The notes below the pieces were generated by a model that was given only the letters and a program-made list of their open reading frames with translations, was not told the origin of the DNA and searched no databases. This document shows positions 26,257-36,400 of a stretch of DNA of 64,000 nucleotides, piece after piece. The DNA is from Bordetella parapertussis. Its GTDB lineage: Bacteria > Pseudomonadota > Gammaproteobacteria > Burkholderiales > Burkholderiaceae_D. Position numbers and translations under genes: made by a program. How positions within the stretch are numbered: position 1 is the first letter of the stretch; each line of letters opens with the position of its first letter. Where the stretch lies: assembly GCA_945866125.1 (NCBI GenBank), contig CAMBFZ010000021.1:1-64000 (forward strand), written 5' to 3'.

Positions 26257-28563
26257 TTAGCGCTGCGATACCGCGTCCACCACCGCTAAGGCAGTCATAT
26301 TGACGATCCGGCGTACGGTGGCCGAGGGCGTCAGGATGTGCACGGGTCGCGCGCAGCCGAGCAAAATCGGCCCAATCGCTACCCCATTGCCGGCGGCGAC
26401 TTTGAGCAGGTTATAGGCGATATTGGCCGCATCGATATTAGGCATGACGAGCAGATTGGCATCGCCTTTGAGATGCGTGTCGGGCATCACTTGCTTGAGC
26501 AAGTGGCCATCCAGCGCGGTGTCGCCGTGCATCTCGCCGTCAACTTCAAGCTCAGGCGCACGGGCTTGAATCAGCGCTAATGCTGCCCGCATTTTTTGCG
26601 CCGATTCGCTGTTACTTGAACCGAAATTGGAATGCGACAGCAGCGCGGCGCGCGGATGCAAGCCAAAACGACGCATTTCGTCTGCCGCCATGATGGTGAT
26701 TTCGGCAAGCTGCTCGGCGCTGGGGTTTTCATTGACATGGGTGTCGACTACGACGAGCTGACGGTCTTGCAGAATCAGCGCATTCATCGCAGCATAAGTG
26801 GTGACACCGGCGCGCATGCCCAATACCTGATCAATATAGCCAAGATGCAGATCGGTAGTGCCGTAGGTGCCGCAGATCATGCCATCGGCATCGCCCTTGT
26901 GGATCGCCATGGCGCCAATCAAGGTATGACGGCGGCGCATTTCCAGTTTGGCGTATTGCTGGGTGATGCCCTTACGAATCGTCATGGCCAGATAGGCTTC
27001 CCAGTACGAGCGATAACGCTCGTCGTGCTCTGGATTGATGACTTCGAAATCAAGATCCGGACGCAAGCGCAAACCGTATTTTTCGATCCGTTGCGCCAGC
27101 ACCGCCGGACGACCAATTAAGGTTGGCTTGGCCAGACCTTCGTCGATGACGATTTGCACTGCGCGCAAAACCCGCTCTTCTTCGCCCTCAGCAAAGACAA
27201 TGCGCTTTTTCGCCGGCGGCGCTTTTTTGGCAATCGCAAAAACCGGCTTCATGAAGCTGCCACTGTGATACACGAACTGCTGGAGTCGGTCGGTATACGC
27301 CGCCATGTCTTTGATTGGACGCAGCGCCACACCAGACTGCTCGGCCGCACGAGCCACGGCCGGCGCGATTTTCATCATGAGACGCGGATCGAAAGGCTTG
27401 GGGATCAGGTAGTCCGGACCAAAGGACAAATTGGTAATGCCGTAGGTGGTGGCGACGACATCGGACTGCTCGGCCTGTGCCAGCTCGGCAATGGCATGAA
27501 CGGCAGCGATTTCCATTTCACGCGTAATGGTGGTGGCGCCACAATCCAATGCGCCCCGGAAGATGTACGGAAAACAGAGGACGTTATTAACTTGATTGGG
27601 ATAGTCGGAACGACCGGTCGCAATCACGGCATCATCGCGTACTTCACGTACTTCTTCGGGCAAAATCTCTGGCGTGGGATTGGCCAGTGCCAGCACCAGC
27701 GGACGCGCTGCCATTGCGCGCACCATCTCGGGCTTCAATACGCCACCAGCAGACAGGCCCAGGAAAATATCGGCACCCGGAATGACTTCAGCAAGCGTGC
27801 GCGCTGCTGTGTCTTGCGCAAATCGTTCTTTGTCGGGGTCCATCAACTCGGTGCGGCCTTTGTAAACCACACCGGCGAGATCGGTGACATAAATATTGGC
27901 AATCGGAAAACCGAGGTCGACGATCAAATCCAGACAGGCCAGTGCGGCAGCGCCGGCGCCGGAGACGACGAGTTTGCAATGCTGCATGTCTTTGCCAACG
28001 ACTTTCATGCCGTTGAGGATGGCTGCCCCCACGATGATGGCGGTGCCATGCTGATCGTCATGAAAGACGGGAATCTTCATGCGGTCGCGCAGCTTGCGCT
28101 CGATATAAAAACACTCGGGCGCTTTGATGTCTTCTAGGTTAATGCCACCGAATGTTGGCTCGAGTGCGGCGATGATGTCGCAGAGCTTGTCGGGATCGTT
28201 CTCGTTGACTTCGATGTCGAAGACATCAATGCCGGCAAATTTTTTAAACAGTACGCCTTTGCCCTCCATGACCGGCTTGGCCGCCAGCGGGCCGATGTTG
28301 CCTAAGCCAAGTACGGCCGTGCCGTTGGTGATGACGGCAACCAGATTACCGCGCGCGGTGTAACGAAACGCATTGGTCGGGTCAGTGACGATCTCTTCGC
28401 AAGCGGCGGCGACGCCAGGCGAATAGGCCAGCGCGAGGTCGCGCTGGTTGGTGAGCTGCTTGGTGGGCGTGACGCTGATCTTTCCGGGGGTCGGAAATTC
28501 GTGATACTCGAGCGCCGCCTGGCGAAATTGCTGGCGGAGTTCTTTGGCGTTGTCTGAGTCCAT
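26257..28563 (-). CDS. maeB: NADP-dependent malic enzyme with phosphotransacetylase-like domain
   Basis: A 768-residue enzyme from ATG 28563, with AAGGAA upstream; the frame is open to 28623. Residues about 1-410 form the malic enzyme: [12 protein letters not shown], the active-site [15 protein letters not shown] and the NADP-binding [14 protein letters not shown]. The C-terminal third is a phosphotransacetylase-like domain ([33 protein letters not shown]), which in MaeB is regulatory, sensing acetyl-CoA or acetyl-phosphate. It decarboxylates malate to pyruvate, generating NADPH. It is transcribed divergently from thiL and has its own terminator. Confidence 0.96.
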   Translation of the reverse strand: MDSDNAKELRQQFRQAALEYHEFPTPGKISVTPTKQLTNQRDLALAYSPGVAAACEEIVTDPTNAFRYTARGNLVAVITNGTAVLGLGNIGPLAAKPVMEGKGVLFKKFAGIDVFDIEVNENDPDKLCDIIAALEPTFGGINLEDIKAPECFYIERKLRDRMKIPVFHDDQHGTAIIVGAAILNGMKVVGKDMQHCKLVVSGAGAAALACLDLIVDLGFPIANIYVTDLAGVVYKGRTELMDPDKERFAQDTAARTLAEVIPGADIFLGLSAGGVLKPEMVRAMAARPLVLALANPTPEILPEEVREVRDDAVIATGRSDYPNQVNNVLCFPYIFRGALDCGATTITREMEIAAVHAIAELAQAEQSDVVATTYGITNLSFGPDYLIPKPFDPRLMMKIAPAVARAAEQSGVALRPIKDMAAYTDRLQQFVYHSGSFMKPVFAIAKKAPPAKKRIVFAEGEEERVLRAVQIVIDEGLAKPTLIGRPAVLAQRIEKYGLRLRPDLDFEVINPEHDERYRSYWEAYLAMTIRKGITQQYAKLEMRRRHTLIGAMAIHKGDADGMICGTYGTTDLHLGYIDQVLGMRAGVTTYAAMNALILQDRQLVVVDTHVNENPSAEQLAEITIMAADEMRRFGLHPRAALLSHSNFGSSNSESAQKMRAALALIQARAPELEVDGEMHGDTALDGHLLKQVMPDTHLKGDANLLVMPNIDAANIAYNLLKVAAGNGVAIGPILLGCARPVHILTPSATVRRIVNMTALAVVDAVSQR

Positions 28564-28688
28564 ACGAGGCAATTTTCCTTGATGCGAGCAGGGTGCGAAG
28601 GGGTGGATTTTAGCAGACACCACATAATTTCCCGTGCGCCCAACTCAGCCTGCATGGAACTGGTGCTGCCATTCGGTACAATCGCGCC

Positions 28689-29663
28689 ATGTTGTCAGAA
28701 TTTGATCTTATTGCCCAATTTTTTACCCGTGCACCCCAGCCCGGCGGGCCGGTACGTCTTGGCGTTGGCGATGATTGCGCGCTGCTGGCCTCGACTGCGG
28801 GCCAGGAACTGGCGATCTCAACGGACATGCTAGTCGAGGGCCGGCATTTTTTTGCCGATGCCGATGCCCACGCGCTGGGCCACAAATCACTTGCGGTAAA
28901 TTTATCGGACTTGGCCGCAATGGGCGCGCGACCAGTCGGCTTTACGCTCGCCCTTGCGCTGCCGGCGGCCGACACCGCGTGGCTTGCAGCATTTTCACAG
29001 GGATTGCTAGCACTAGCTGACACCCACGGCATTGAATTAATCGGTGGCGATACGACCAAGGGGCCGCTAACGATTTGTATTACGGTAATCGGCGAGGTAC
29101 CTGCTGGCGCGGCACTGCGGCGCGATGCGGCCCGCGCGGGAGATGATCTGTGGGTATCTGGCAGTCTGGGCGAAGCCCGACTGGCGCTGACTGCGCTGCA
29201 AAAAAAGATCAAGATGGATGACGCATTGTTTGCAGAGGCGGCCGTACGTCTGCACCGGCCGCTGCCGCGGGTCGCACTTGGTCTGGCATTGCGTGGCATT
29301 GCGCATGCGGCCATTGATGTATCTGATGGCTTGCTGGGAGACCTGACCCATATTTTGCAGCGCTCCAAACTAGGCGCTGTGGTGAACGTTGATGCGCTGC
29401 CAATCGGGCCGGCGTTAGCCCGCGGGCAGCAGCCACTGTCGTTGGTTCGTGACTACGCACTCAATGGCGGCGACGATTATGAATTATGTTTTACCGCGCC
29501 CGCGGCGCAGCGCGAGGCCGTCATTGCCGCTGGCCAGTCCTGCGGCACCGCGGTGACCCGTATTGGTCATCTCACTGCGGCTACTTCTCTGGCCGTCGTG
29601 GATCATGCCGGGCAGGTGCTGCCCATCGTTTCACAATCCTTTGATCATTTCAGCCCCCCATGA
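28689..29663 (+). CDS. thiL: Thiamine-monophosphate kinase
   Basis: A 324-residue kinase of the PurM-like fold that converts thiamine monophosphate to the diphosphate cofactor. The start MLSEFDLIAQFF and the metal/ATP motif LGVGDDCALL, then ISTDMLVEGRHFF and LAVNLSDLAAMGA, are diagnostic. The C-terminal nucleotide/substrate motifs include DVSDGLLGDL and LNGGDDYELCF. The length equals the usual ThiL. It overlaps pgpA by 4 bases and begins the thiL-pgpA-pncC-dehalogenase unit. Confidence 0.96.
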   Translation: MLSEFDLIAQFFTRAPQPGGPVRLGVGDDCALLASTAGQELAISTDMLVEGRHFFADADAHALGHKSLAVNLSDLAAMGARPVGFTLALALPAADTAWLAAFSQGLLALADTHGIELIGGDTTKGPLTICITVIGEVPAGAALRRDAARAGDDLWVSGSLGEARLALTALQKKIKMDDALFAEAAVRLHRPLPRVALGLALRGIAHAAIDVSDGLLGDLTHILQRSKLGAVVNVDALPIGPALARGQQPLSLVRDYALNGGDDYELCFTAPAAQREAVIAAGQSCGTAVTRIGHLTAATSLAVVDHAGQVLPIVSQSFDHFSPP

Positions 29664-30184
29664 CCACTTTGGAATCAGGCCAGTCGGCACAGATTACCCG
29701 TCCCACTGCGCGCTTCATGCTGGCGCATCCAGCGCATTTTCTGTCGCAGGGCTTTGGCAGTGGTCTCTCCCGGATCATGCCCGGTACCTCGGGCACTTTG
29801 TTTGGCTGGCTGGCGTTTAATGTTCTCTCTACGCGATGGCCGGCATTCTTTACGACCCAGACTTGGGCACTGGTGATCGTGCTGGGTTTTATTGTTGGCA
29901 TCTGGGCCTGCGAGGTTACAGGGCGCAATTTAGGGATCGCCGACCATGGCAGTATGGTGTGGGACGAGATCATTGCGATCTGGCTGGTGCTGCTGCTAAT
30001 AAGCCCAGCAAGCTTTACGGCGCAGCTGTGGGCATTTTTTCTGTTCCGGTTTTTTGATATGGTGAAGCCTGCGCCGATCCGACAATTTGAACGTCGTTTC
30101 AAAGGTGGTTTTGGTGTGATGGCTGACGATATTCTGGCGGCGTTTTATACGCTGCTAGTGCTTGCGTTGTGGCGCGTGCTGTGA
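29660..30184 (+). CDS. pgpA: Phosphatidylglycerophosphatase A
   Basis: A 174-residue inner-membrane phosphatase that dephosphorylates phosphatidylglycerol phosphate. The signature GFGSGLSRIMPGTSGTLFGW near residues 31-50 and the acidic motif SMVWDEIIAIWL are typical, followed by helices and FRFFDMVKPAPIRQFE. The ATG lies inside the thiL stop (ATGA overlap), so it is translationally coupled. thiL-pgpA pairing is widespread in beta- and gammaproteobacteria. Confidence 0.95.
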   Translation: MTTLESGQSAQITRPTARFMLAHPAHFLSQGFGSGLSRIMPGTSGTLFGWLAFNVLSTRWPAFFTTQTWALVIVLGFIVGIWACEVTGRNLGIADHGSMVWDEIIAIWLVLLLISPASFTAQLWAFFLFRFFDMVKPAPIRQFERRFKGGFGVMADDILAAFYTLLVLALWRVL

Positions 30185-30217
30185 AACCCTAAAGCTTCTT
30201 TTTCGGGAGATCTGACC

Positions 30218-30709
30218 ATGGAAGAACTGCACAGCTTGTCCGAGCGCGTGGGCACGGCATTACAAAAAAAAGGCTGGCTGCTGGCCACGGCAGAGTCCAT
30301 CACGGGAGGCAGTATTTCGCAGGCAGTCACGGACATCGCCGGCTCGTCGGCGTGGTTTGACTGCGGCTATATTACGTATTCCAATGCGTCCAAAACAAGC
30401 TGCCTCAATGTGGCCGCCGCCTTGATTGCGCAGCATGGCGCGGTGAGCGAAGAGGTCGCTGCTGAGATGGCCAAGGGCGCGCTGGCCAATAGTAATGCCC
30501 ACATCAGTCTGTCGACGACCGGCATTGCGGGCCCTGCCGGCGCAGTGCCGGGCAAGCCGGTAGGCACGGTTTGTTTTGGCTGGGCGACGGACAAAGTAGT
30601 ACATACCGAGCGGCTAGTGTTTGCCGGCGACCGTTATGCGGTGCGCATGCAAACGACGATGCATGCGCTGAAAGGATTATTACGTTTTATGGAGCAGCAA
30701 GGATGCTAG
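30218..30709 (+). CDS. pncC: Nicotinamide-nucleotide amidase (CinA C-terminal domain protein)
   Basis: A 163-residue stand-alone CinA C-terminal domain. ATAESITGGSISQAVTDIAG near residues 26-45 carries the catalytic serine region and YITYSNASK follows; STTGIAGPAGAVPGKPVGTV is the second conserved block. The family deamidates nicotinamide mononucleotide to nicotinate mononucleotide, recycling NAD. GGGAGA lies 7 bases upstream of the ATG. It follows pgpA by 33 bases and overlaps the dehalogenase-like gene by 7 bases. Confidence 0.94.
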   Translation: MEELHSLSERVGTALQKKGWLLATAESITGGSISQAVTDIAGSSAWFDCGYITYSNASKTSCLNVAAALIAQHGAVSEEVAAEMAKGALANSNAHISLSTTGIAGPAGAVPGKPVGTVCFGWATDKVVHTERLVFAGDRYAVRMQTTMHALKGLLRFMEQQGC

Positions 30710-31584
30710 AAAATTTCACACTGGCGCAACGCGAAGCCAATGGCGTGCGCATCAACTTTCGCCACGGCGGTAAAGGCCCACCTCTCTTGCTGCTGCATGG
30801 CTATCCGCAGACACATGTGATCTGGCACAAGCTGGCCGATACGCTGGCGCAGCATTTCACGTTGGTGATGCCGGATTTGCGCGGTTATGGCGATTCAGAG
30901 AAACCGCAGGGCACAGCCAATCACGATAATTATTCCAAGCGTACGATGGCGCAAGACATGGTGTCGCTGATGCAGGCGCTGGGCTATGCGTCCTTTGATG
31001 TCTGTGGTCATGATCGCGGCGGACGGGTGTCGCACCGGATGGCACTGGATCATCCGGCTTGCGTGAAAAAATTGATGGTGGTCGATATCTCACCCACCCT
31101 CACCATGTTTGAGGCAACGGATCAGCGCTTTGCTCAGGTTTATTACCATTGGTTTTTCCTGTCACAGCCCTACCCTTTGCCGGAGACACTGATCGGCAAT
31201 AATGCTCAATTTTTTATCAATTTTTCGCTGGGTAGTATGGGGGCCAAAAATAGCATGGATTTTTTTGCGCCCGAAGCCCTTGCAGAATATCGTCGCTGCT
31301 TTTGCCAGCCCGCGATGATTCACGCTGGCTGCGAAGATTATCGCGCCGCCACCACAATCGACCTCGAACATGATCGCACCGATGCGCACAATAAAGTCAC
31401 GTGCCCCTTGCATGTGGTGTGGGGTGAGCATGGCGTGGTGGGTACGATGTTTTCACCGATTGCCGACTGGCAGGCCAAGGCCGCGACCAAGGTGACTGGC
31501 AAGGCGCTGGCGGCGGGGCATTTTATTCCGGATCAGGCGCCGGATTTGCTATTGGCTGAAATGATGGCGTTTTTTGGTGATTGA
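30703..31584 (+). CDS. Alpha/beta hydrolase, fluoroacetate (haloacetate) dehalogenase-like
   Basis: A 293-residue alpha/beta hydrolase starting at ATG 30703 inside the end of pncC. The fluoroacetate dehalogenase active site is complete: nucleophile Asp104 with Arg105 and Arg108 in GHDRGGR, Asp128 in VVDISPT, His149-Trp150 in YYHWFF, Tyr213 in CEDYRA and catalytic His273 in AAGHFIP. In the characterised Burkholderia FA1 enzyme the same positions are Asp104, Arg105, Arg108, Asp128, His149, Trp150, Tyr212 and His271. It probably hydrolyses the carbon-halogen bond of haloacetates; an epoxide hydrolase or other haloacid substrate remains possible. Co-transcription with pncC is likely. Confidence 0.88.
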   Translation: MLENFTLAQREANGVRINFRHGGKGPPLLLLHGYPQTHVIWHKLADTLAQHFTLVMPDLRGYGDSEKPQGTANHDNYSKRTMAQDMVSLMQALGYASFDVCGHDRGGRVSHRMALDHPACVKKLMVVDISPTLTMFEATDQRFAQVYYHWFFLSQPYPLPETLIGNNAQFFINFSLGSMGAKNSMDFFAPEALAEYRRCFCQPAMIHAGCEDYRAATTIDLEHDRTDAHNKVTCPLHVVWGEHGVVGTMFSPIADWQAKAATKVTGKALAAGHFIPDQAPDLLLAEMMAFFGD

Positions 31585-31588
31585 ACAA

Positions 31589-31642
31589 GACGAGGGCAAG
31601 GAGTGAAGGCTGCCAGAGCCTGCGCAAATCTAGACCCTCGTC
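31589..31642. repeat. Inverted repeat between convergent genes
   Basis: GACGAGGG (31589-31596) and CCCTCGTC (31635-31642) are perfect 8-bp arms around a 38-nt loop, placed between the dehalogenase stop and the end of a convergent gene. No T run follows, so a terminator function is uncertain. Confidence 0.4.
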
Positions 31643-31651
31643 GAACATTGA

Positions 31652-32890
31652 TCAGAGTTCTTTTCGATACGGATCGCCACCGGACCGGCCTGAAATCACG
31701 TCAGCCAATACGCGTGGCATCATCACAATAACCGATTTTTTTTCAAGTAACTGATAACCGAGGTTACCAAGATGCCCTGCTCCCAGGAGGACAAAATTGG
31801 TTAGCTTGGGATCAGCATGTTGTTCAATTCCCCGCTTTAGCGCCGGGTCCCGTTGCACATTATTTTTTTTCAAGAATTCACTGTAATCCATACTGAGTTG
31901 TGCAATTCTTTTGGTACGCACCTGAAATTCAGAACGAAGATGCGCAGGCAAATGATCAGAACGCGTTTGAATAAAAATTACATACGATCTGGTATGCGCA
32001 GGGATATCTTTTTGTCGATATTGCTCCGGTATGGTTTTGTTTAAGAAAAGTACCGCGTCGATGAGTACGGCATCTAACTTTTCTTTCGCCTGTTTGGCTT
32101 GTTGATAGGCGGCTGAATTGGCCTCAAGCGAATGACAATTTTTACGCGGTATCTTGTACCGGAGGCTTCGGTTATCACAGGCGATACGTTCTCCTTCGAT
32201 CAATAACCTATCATTGAGTGCGGGTCGTATGTGCGCAAGTATCTGATCGATACGCTGATGGATGGCAGCATCATGATGATCTTCACCAATGATGACCGTA
32301 AAGCCCTGCAAGCTTGCCAGAGGGTCCGACGATGCACTGACCCGAATATCAAAATCTTTTGCGAATTCTTTGATAAACGAGGCAACGCTGGTTCGTGGCG
32401 GCCCAGCCAGCGCCGGCGTGCTCTTCGCGGAAGCCGGCGCTGCCCCTACCGGCACGCCGAGTGACAGCGTCGGCAGACTATTAGCGACAGACCGCGCGCC
32501 TTCAAAGAGAAAATTTGTCACGGCGATGAAGCCATCCGCAAGCGCCTGATAACCGTAGGCTTCCATCATTTGCTCAGCGTGAGATTGCTCTGCGGGTTGT
32601 GATTGATAGGCTGGTAGCAAAGCCGGGCCTAGCTCGCGTTTAATGCGATTGACCAATCTTGCGTGGGTGTCACCGCCTTGCCGCACGTCAGAAAGATGGG
32701 GCGCACGGGCCGACTGCCGCATCTGCGCTCGACGCGCCTGGCGGGAGCGCATGTGCGGCGCATGCACAATAGGCGCGCCGCTTACGGCGATCTCACTGGC
32801 CCATAGGGGGTGGATCGACGAATAGGCTTGCCTGGATGCAGAAGAAGGAGGAATTGGATTGGAAAAATTGACAGAAACAGATGCTTGCAC
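31652..32890 (-). CDS. Unknown protein with TraB/EreA-like GExH and GHLG motifs
   Basis: A 412-residue protein starting at GTG 32890, with GGGAG 8 bases upstream. Residues 1-150 are low-complexity, rich in Ser, Ala, Pro and Arg, without a standard signal peptide. The C-terminal half has VIIGEDHHD (Gly202-Asp207) and LLGAGHLGNLGYQLL (from about residue 368), a pair that resembles the two conserved blocks of the TraB/GumN/ChaN/EreA-like superfamily. Conserved charged residues between them (LLIEGERI, VIFIQTRSDHL) fit a metal- or base-dependent hydrolase, but this is inference. The disordered N-terminus would suit an exported effector. I do not recognise a named family. Confidence 0.6.
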   Translation of the reverse strand: MQASVSVNFSNPIPPSSASRQAYSSIHPLWASEIAVSGAPIVHAPHMRSRQARRAQMRQSARAPHLSDVRQGGDTHARLVNRIKRELGPALLPAYQSQPAEQSHAEQMMEAYGYQALADGFIAVTNFLFEGARSVANSLPTLSLGVPVGAAPASAKSTPALAGPPRTSVASFIKEFAKDFDIRVSASSDPLASLQGFTVIIGEDHHDAAIHQRIDQILAHIRPALNDRLLIEGERIACDNRSLRYKIPRKNCHSLEANSAAYQQAKQAKEKLDAVLIDAVLFLNKTIPEQYRQKDIPAHTRSYVIFIQTRSDHLPAHLRSEFQVRTKRIAQLSMDYSEFLKKNNVQRDPALKRGIEQHADPKLTNFVLLGAGHLGNLGYQLLEKKSVIVMMPRVLADVISGRSGGDPYRKEL

Positions 32891-33038
32891 GGGGCGACTC
32901 CCAGATAGATTTTCACATAGATCGATGTGCGAACTGAGAGGTGAACACGACCAAACAGCACGCAGTGTCGTATGTAACAGTCTGCTTAAAAAGTTCTGGG
33001 ATCGCGACCGGTGAAGTGCGCCAAGCGCAGTAAATAAA

Positions 33039-33872
33039 TCAGGCGGACGGTGCCTGTCTGAACTGGTTAATGGTATCGCGCGTCTCGCGCGCTACACGGG
33101 CAGCTGCCTGCGCAAAATCTTCGTCGCCGGCGGGCTTGGCATACAAGATAGCGCGCGAAGAATTGATCATCATGCCGCCACCGCTTGCGGTTTGGCCGGC
33201 GTGCACAGTGGCTTCAATGTCGCCACCCTGCGCACCGATCCCCGGCACCAGCAAGGGCATCTCGCCTACGATGGCGCGGACCGCAGCGAGCTCTTGCGGA
33301 AAGGTAGCGCCAACAACCAAAGCGCATTGACCATTACGATTCCATTTTTCTGCGACTAATCGCGCAACATGCTGATACATCGGTTGACCGTCGACTTGCA
33401 AAAATTGCAGATCAGAGCCACCCGGGTTTGAGGTGCGGCACAACACAATCGCACCGCGCTCTTTCCATTCAAGATAGGGCGCTACCGAATCAAAACCCAT
33501 ATAAGGATTGACGGTGACGGCATCGGCACCGTAGCGCTCAAATGCCTCACGCGCATACTGCTCGGCGGTGGCGCCGATGTCGCCACGCTTGGCATCAAGC
33601 ACAATCGGAATATGTGGATAGCGTTGTTTTAAGTAATCGCAGAGAGCTTGCAGTTGCGGCTCAGCGGCAAGCGCGGCGAAGTAGGCAATCTGCGGCTTGA
33701 ATGCGCAGGCGAGATCGGCGGTGGCGTCAATGATCGCTTTGCAGAACGTAAAAATCGCATCCGGCTTGCCGTGCAAAGCGGCAGGAAATTTATTCACATC
33801 GGGATCTAGTCCGACGCAGAGCAGCGAATTATGATGCAGGCTGGCAGCGGCAAGTTTGGCGGTAAAGTTCAC
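33039..33872 (-). CDS. pyrF: Orotidine 5'-phosphate decarboxylase
   Basis: A 277-residue TIM-barrel enzyme of the longer bacterial type that forms UMP in pyrimidine synthesis. [14 protein letters not shown] is at the start, [10 protein letters not shown] binds phosphate-side substrate, and the catalytic Lys-Asp network lies in [32 protein letters not shown] and [10 protein letters not shown] follow. The gene is alone on the minus strand, with a divergent transporter upstream. Confidence 0.95.
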   Translation of the reverse strand: MNFTAKLAAASLHHNSLLCVGLDPDVNKFPAALHGKPDAIFTFCKAIIDATADLACAFKPQIAYFAALAAEPQLQALCDYLKQRYPHIPIVLDAKRGDIGATAEQYAREAFERYGADAVTVNPYMGFDSVAPYLEWKERGAIVLCRTSNPGGSDLQFLQVDGQPMYQHVARLVAEKWNRNGQCALVVGATFPQELAAVRAIVGEMPLLVPGIGAQGGDIEATVHAGQTASGGGMMINSSRAILYAKPAGDEDFAQAAARVARETRDTINQFRQAPSA

Positions 33873-33935
33873 GCAACGGTCCGGTTAAGTAATTCAGAAT
33901 GGGCACATTGTAGCCTGACATGCTATCGTTTCCGG

Positions 33936-34826
33936 ATGCATACTCTTTCCCGCAAAGACCTGATCCTGCTAGCGCTGCTGACCGTGAGCTGGGGCCTGAA
34001 CTGGCCAGTCATGAAAATCGGCGTACTCAATTTCCCTCCCCTGACTTTTCGCTCGCTGGGCATGTTAGGGGGCGTTGTGGCCATCTGGCTGGCCGCACGC
34101 GCTCAACGCGCTTCCCTGCAGATCCCCAAGGGCGAGGTGATGACGGTCATTAAACTGGCCATCCCGAATATGCTGATCTGGCATGTGCTGATTATTTTGG
34201 GCGTCAAGATGCTCTCCTCGGGTCGCGCTGCGATTTTGGGTTACACGATGCCGGTGTGGGCTGTGCTGGCGGGATTGATATTTTTCGGCGATCGTATCAG
34301 CCGCGCCGCGTTAGTTGGTATCGCGCTCGCCTTCACGGGCGCGATGTTGTTATTGTCGAGTGAATTTACCAAACTCTCTGGCCAGCCAATGGGCACGATC
34401 GTAGCGCTCATCGCGGCAGCTGCCTGGGGCTATGGCACCGTCATCATGAAGCGCACCACTATCGCCATGCCCACTATTTCGCTCACGTTCTGGATGCTCA
34501 GTTTTACTACGCTGGTGATGTGCGTGATGGCGCTGGTGTTCGAATACGATGTCATGCGAATGCCAACTCAGGTTGAGTGGGCAACCATTGCGTATAACGC
34601 GGTTATTATTTTTGGCTTTGCCCATGTGGTCTGGTTTCGTCTTGCGCGCATCCTGCCACCGGTGGCGTCAAGCTTGTCGGTGATGTTGATTCCGGTCTTA
34701 GGCGTATTTTCGGGCGCCTGGATTCTGGGCGAGACACCGCACTGGCAAGACTATGCGGCCATTGCGCTGATATTAGGTTCGATGTCGACGGTGCTCTTCA
34801 AACCGCGCGCGCCACAAACTACCTGA
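33936..34826 (+). CDS. EamA/DMT family transporter
   Basis: A 296-residue inner-membrane protein with about ten helices in two EamA repeats. ATG 33936 begins MHTLSRKDLILLALLTVSWGLNWPVMK, the usual DMT N-terminus; the frame is open further upstream but overlaps pyrF. The first repeat contains LGYTMPVWAVLAGLIFFGDR and the second SVMLIPVLGVFSGAWILGE, both classic EamA helix-4/5 signatures. Substrates of such drug/metabolite exporters cannot be predicted from sequence. Confidence 0.9.
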   Translation: MHTLSRKDLILLALLTVSWGLNWPVMKIGVLNFPPLTFRSLGMLGGVVAIWLAARAQRASLQIPKGEVMTVIKLAIPNMLIWHVLIILGVKMLSSGRAAILGYTMPVWAVLAGLIFFGDRISRAALVGIALAFTGAMLLLSSEFTKLSGQPMGTIVALIAAAAWGYGTVIMKRTTIAMPTISLTFWMLSFTTLVMCVMALVFEYDVMRMPTQVEWATIAYNAVIIFGFAHVVWFRLARILPPVASSLSVMLIPVLGVFSGAWILGETPHWQDYAAIALILGSMSTVLFKPRAPQTT

Positions 34827-34837
34827 TACATAACGTC

Positions 34838-36280
34838 TCAGCCGTTTTCGTAGACCCACTGCAGTAGCGCATCCATTGCCTCACGGATCGCGCTCGTGTT
34901 GGCGTTGGCGTGATTGATCATACAGACCACCATCACGCGGCGGCCCGAGCGGGCTGTCACGTAACCAGCCATGCTGGCGACCTCGGCAATGCTGCCGGTT
35001 TTGATATGGGCGTGTGCCCGAACGCTGTGGCTCTGCACGCGACGCTGCATGGTGCCATCCACACCGGCCACAGGAAGTGAGGCGATAAATTCAGGCATGG
35101 TTGGGCTCTGCCATGCAAGCTGAAGGAGTCGCGCCATGGCAGCCGCAGAAATACGCTCGGTACGCGACAGGCCTGCACCATTTTCCAGTACCAGCGCCGG
35201 ATCGATGATGCCTTTGGCAGCCAGCCAGGACCGGACCCGTTCGCGCGCCGCTTCCAGTGTGACCGGCTCACCACCAGGGTCCGCAGCGAGACTGAGTAAG
35301 AGCTGACGAGCCATCACGTTATTACTGAATTTATTGATGTCGCCAATGACATCGGCTAACGGCATCGACTGCCATTGCTGTATTTCTTTGGCCGACGCAG
35401 GTACGCGGCCCTCGCGGGTAACACCGGTGATACTGCCGCCGAGTTCTTGCCAGGTCTGGCGCAAAACAGCATCGAAATAACCGGCGTGGGTGAGTCCAAC
35501 CGCGTGGATGGGATAGCGCTGCTCGCCACACGATAAGGGGTAGCTACCGGCAAACCGCAACACGCCGGGCTCAAAGGTCGTACCAAGCCCGCTGCGCCAG
35601 TCCTGACAGTCAGTGTTACTCAATGCGGGTGCAATCAATTCAAGACCAGCGAGCAAGGGCTCGCTCGACACCTTTACCTGTTGGCTAGCAGCGTCAGGCA
35701 AGAAGCGCAGTGTGAGTGCTTTGCCATCCAGCAGAAGCGCATCCGGCAGCGCGTTGTAGGGTCGCAAGGGTTGGGCATCAAATTGCGCGGCGTCTTGTTC
35801 TGTGATGCCAAACAGACTGCGGTCAAGTATCAGATCGCCCCGAATCTCGCGCAAACCCTGCGCCCGCAAGCGGCGCAGCAAACGCCATAGGTCTTCATGC
35901 GCCAGACGCGGGTCGCCACCGCCTTGGATAATCAGGTCACCCTGCAATAGCTCGCCAGTCTGCACGCCATCGGCATACACACGCGTAGTCCATCGATAAG
36001 CCGGCCCCAGTAAATCCAAGGCGGCCGATGTCGTCACGAGCTTCATGATGGACGCCGGCTTCATCGGCAGGCTGGCATTGTGGGATCGGAGCGGTGCGAT
36101 GCTATCGACTGCCTGTACCTGCAGGGCCACCGCGCTGACAGGAACGCCAGCGTCTTGCAAGGCCTGCGCAAACCCGGTCGGTAGCGTGGGAGACGCTGGC
36201 ATCAAAACCGTGCAGCCAGCGAGTGCCAGTGCGAGCACGCACAGGGAAGAACGAATCAAAAAACGGGAGGAGGCACGCAT
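34838..36280 (-). CDS. dacB: D-alanyl-D-alanine carboxypeptidase/endopeptidase (PBP4 family lipoprotein)
   Basis: About 480 residues from ATG 36280, chosen because it begins a lipoprotein signal (FLIRSSLCVLALALAGC, lipobox LAGC). The penicillin-binding motifs are SIMK (SxxK, nucleophile Ser) early in the chain, SNN in FSNNVMARQ and KTG in HIKTGSIAE. The long insertion between SxxK and SxN is typical of class C PBP4. It trims or cleaves peptidoglycan cross-links in the periplasm; lipid anchoring would place it at the outer membrane. Its end lies 12 bases from the convergent transporter. Confidence 0.93.
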   Translation of the reverse strand: MRASSRFLIRSSLCVLALALAGCTVLMPASPTLPTGFAQALQDAGVPVSAVALQVQAVDSIAPLRSHNASLPMKPASIMKLVTTSAALDLLGPAYRWTTRVYADGVQTGELLQGDLIIQGGGDPRLAHEDLWRLLRRLRAQGLREIRGDLILDRSLFGITEQDAAQFDAQPLRPYNALPDALLLDGKALTLRFLPDAASQQVKVSSEPLLAGLELIAPALSNTDCQDWRSGLGTTFEPGVLRFAGSYPLSCGEQRYPIHAVGLTHAGYFDAVLRQTWQELGGSITGVTREGRVPASAKEIQQWQSMPLADVIGDINKFSNNVMARQLLLSLAADPGGEPVTLEAARERVRSWLAAKGIIDPALVLENGAGLSRTERISAAAMARLLQLAWQSPTMPEFIASLPVAGVDGTMQRRVQSHSVRAHAHIKTGSIAEVASMAGYVTARSGRRVMVVCMINHANANTSAIREAMDALLQWVYENG

Positions 36281-36400
36281 GAAGCAATCCGGAATCAAGC
36301 CGCGAACATTATTGCACGCCCATCGCATCGCTCTGCCGCCGGTTTGACGCGACGGCATCGATTGCGTAGTCTGGCGCGACTTTCTCACTGCGGCCATTTC

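Noticed and set aside
32891..32980. Possible hrpII/PIP-type box (TTCG-N16-TTCG) upstream of the GExH protein
   Set aside because: Only one TTCG half-site is present at the needed spacing.
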